This document shows, in pieces, positions 5,501 to 5,655 of a DNA stretch of 5,655 bases (its first letter is position 1; each line of letters begins with the position of its first letter). The DNA is taken from contig DATKCN010000125.1 of the NCBI GenBank assembly GCA_035513175.1, forward strand, positions 1-5,655. Direction: 5' to 3'. Position numbers and translations under genes: made by a program. The DNA is from DATKCN01 sp035513175. Its GTDB lineage: Bacteria > Chloroflexota > Chloroflexia > Thermomicrobiales > CFX8. The notes beneath the pieces are model-generated. The model made no database searches. It was given only the letters and a program-made list of their open reading frames with translations, and was not told where the DNA came from.

Positions 5501-5655
5501 CTGTGGCTGACGGCCTTCGTGTTGCGCTCGTTTGCGCAGGGCGGAGAGATCATCTACATCGATGAGACGGTGCTCAGCTCGGCGGCGGAGTGGATGCGTA
5601 GCCATGCGAACAGCGACGGCTCGTACGATCCGGTCGGCTTCGTGCACCACACGGA
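2507..5655 (+). CDS. Alpha-2-macroglobulin, thioester type, Tat-exported, N-terminal 1049 residues (runs off window)
   Basis: This is a broad protease trap. Cleavage of a bait region should activate an internal thioester that covalently captures the attacking protease, probably outside the cytoplasm. A Tat signal opens the protein (TRRTLLK, residues 6-12, then a hydrophobic Ala/Gly stretch to about 31). Macroglobulin domains follow: MG1 about 50-150; MG2 with FVETDKPIYKPGQ (158-170); MG3 with YVLPKYEV (250-257) and SFGKPVNG (281-288); MG4-MG5 about 365-555; MG6 with LAAVDRSVF (588-596), interrupted by the bait region and resuming with RQFFPETWVW (716-725); MG7 from about 775 with VFQPFF (771-776) and IRGE (786-789). 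A CUB-like link leads to the thioester domain with PFGCGEQNM (931-939). Wording of these blocks is close to animal alpha-2-macroglobulins. There is no lipobox, and Cys934 is the only cysteine visible. The remaining thioester domain and any receptor-binding-like domain lie beyond the edge. No penicillin-binding protein gene, the common partner of proteobacterial macroglobulins, is in view. Confidence 0.95.
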   Translation, partial: MAKRVTRRTLLKASGVTAAAAATGGLAQFMMRDDGAVPGRPLAPWETPPITFGLREDDQVQGYVAIAPRVLRPGQDESISLALFRGSGAVDVPASSTVSVELLQEGTTVAAASDWVPGRGSVALAIPTVEGGDYTLRVSAKGFRQQAQVRVEDGTLVFVETDKPIYKPGQTMHIRVLALDALLRPVAGEAMVEALDAQGIKVFRKTVQVDDYGMGTIDLPLSSEPNLGTWKVQATLGERRSQVDARVERYVLPKYEVTVEPEKSWVLADERIEGVIAAEYSFGKPVNGEVEIAASRYVGVWEEYANVTLPMRDGRATFEVPSVGYAAGSPSGGGLASVQLDVTVREQATGYEETTTRLVTVANGAIVLRMIAEGTTFKPGLPFTLLVNAETPDQQPVDADVRVTLTWLDEDYNVARSDNEDVRVSNGLGTLTVDAPEGAVSLTAEAIAPDAWAMMTLPAGYSPRGAFIHVEQVERRGYRVGETARFRVAATRTEGNFFYEVLARGKVVFSDVSRGNEIALTLSPLMAPEARLLVYQIQPDSEVAADYIPFTVSGDYPQQVELRLPEEVEPGDDVRAEIQTQGPARVGLAAVDRSVFILAENRLNLQQVFAELERLYQQPQAELHEAEPMMGWGDPWSTRHIPGAEELFRDAGVVILTNRTVPKGRELESQWEAFAMGAAEDGNRPVAAAAQPTTPAATGQEPPAAVGNLAEPQRVRQFFPETWVWSELTTGADGRASTPLTAPDSITTWMFRAVALSKEHGLGIGEAELRVFQPFFAQIDLPFAAIRGEELPASVALYNYGAQAEEFLVELETGAWFDALDGLARTVTVAPNEVGLATFQIRPTTLGVHPLQVSARGTTLADALIKDLIVEPEGAPREDAENVVLTPGNTFTADLSVPFDAVEGSGRAFLAVTGNVLSQTIEGLEGLLQMPFGCGEQNMILFAPNVFVTRYLQETGQIKPEVLAKAELLMLTGYQRQMTYQRSEGSFSAFGESDEMGSLWLTAFVLRSFAQGGEIIYIDETVLSSAAEWMRSHANSDGSYDPVGFVHHT
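4472..4648 (+). other. Predicted bait region of the macroglobulin
   Basis: Residues about 656-714 sit between the MG6 segment ending LFRDAGVVILTN and the block RQFFPETWVW, which is exactly where animal macroglobulins carry the protease-sensitive bait. The stretch has scattered basic residues (Arg659, Lys663, Arg665, Arg684), then a disordered Pro/Ala/Thr/Gln run (PVAAAAQPTTPAATGQEPP, 685-703). This composition is suited to cleavage by many protease classes. The boundaries are inferred by position. Confidence 0.65.
5303..5317 (+). other. Thioester motif GCGEQ of the macroglobulin
   Basis: Residues 933-937 are GCGEQ, in the context PFGCGEQNM. In the family the Cys934 thiol and the Gln937 side chain join as an internal thioester. 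The motif is complete, so the protein should be a covalent protease trap. The following sequence (LFAPNVFVTRYLQETGQ, then GYQRQMTY and WLTAFVLRSFAQ) is typical of the helical thioester domain. Confidence 0.9.

Noticed and set aside
1..5655. A multi-gene defence or catabolic operon linking all three genes
   Set aside because: hyuB is divergent from the other two, the esterase and macroglobulin are separated by 241 bases with a repeat element, and their functions show no shared substrate or partner.

Overview
This window is about 5.7 kb of GC-rich bacterial DNA. Its third codon positions are nearly all G or C. It carries three protein-coding regions and two short intergenic regions containing palindromic repeats. 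No rRNA, tRNA, CRISPR array or transposase gene is visible. The taxon cannot be fixed from this piece. The combination of high GC, a Tat-exported alpha-2-macroglobulin, a HyuB-type amidohydrolase and REP-like palindromes would fit a high-GC Chloroflexota or similar environmental lineage, but that is a guess.

Left part (1-1136, minus strand): a HyuB-family subunit (N-methylhydantoinase B / 5-oxoprolinase-like), running off the left edge. About 350 residues read cleanly. The frame then breaks near positions 60-90, and recognisable HyuB sequence resumes in another frame with too little sequence between, which suggests a frameshifting deletion. An in-frame array of heptamer repeats lies inside the gene. 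The 166-base divergent gap (1137-1302) holds a C/G-rich hairpin that abuts the hyuB ribosome binding site.

Middle (1303-2265, plus strand): a complete 320-residue alpha/beta hydrolase of the hormone-sensitive-lipase (family IV esterase) type, with its full catalytic triad. It is followed by a 241-base gap (2266-2506) largely filled by a 167-base inverted-repeat element. The element has two palindromic REP-like arms, 11-bp perfect terminal inverted repeats and the same heptamer motif found inside hyuB.

Right part (2507 to the window end, plus strand): the first 1049 residues of a large, strikingly animal-like alpha-2-macroglobulin. It has a twin-arginine signal, macroglobulin domains, a Pro/Ala-rich bait region and an intact GCGEQ thioester motif. 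The thioester cysteine is the only cysteine in everything visible. The protein is predicted to trap proteases outside the cytoplasm.

The three genes do not form an obvious pathway. HyuB and the esterase are catabolic hydrolases transcribed divergently, and the macroglobulin is a defence or protection protein with its own strong ribosome binding site behind the repeat element. The points most worth following are the eukaryote-like single-cysteine macroglobulin, the REPIN/MITE-like element with its heptamer link to hyuB, and the broken hyuB frame.
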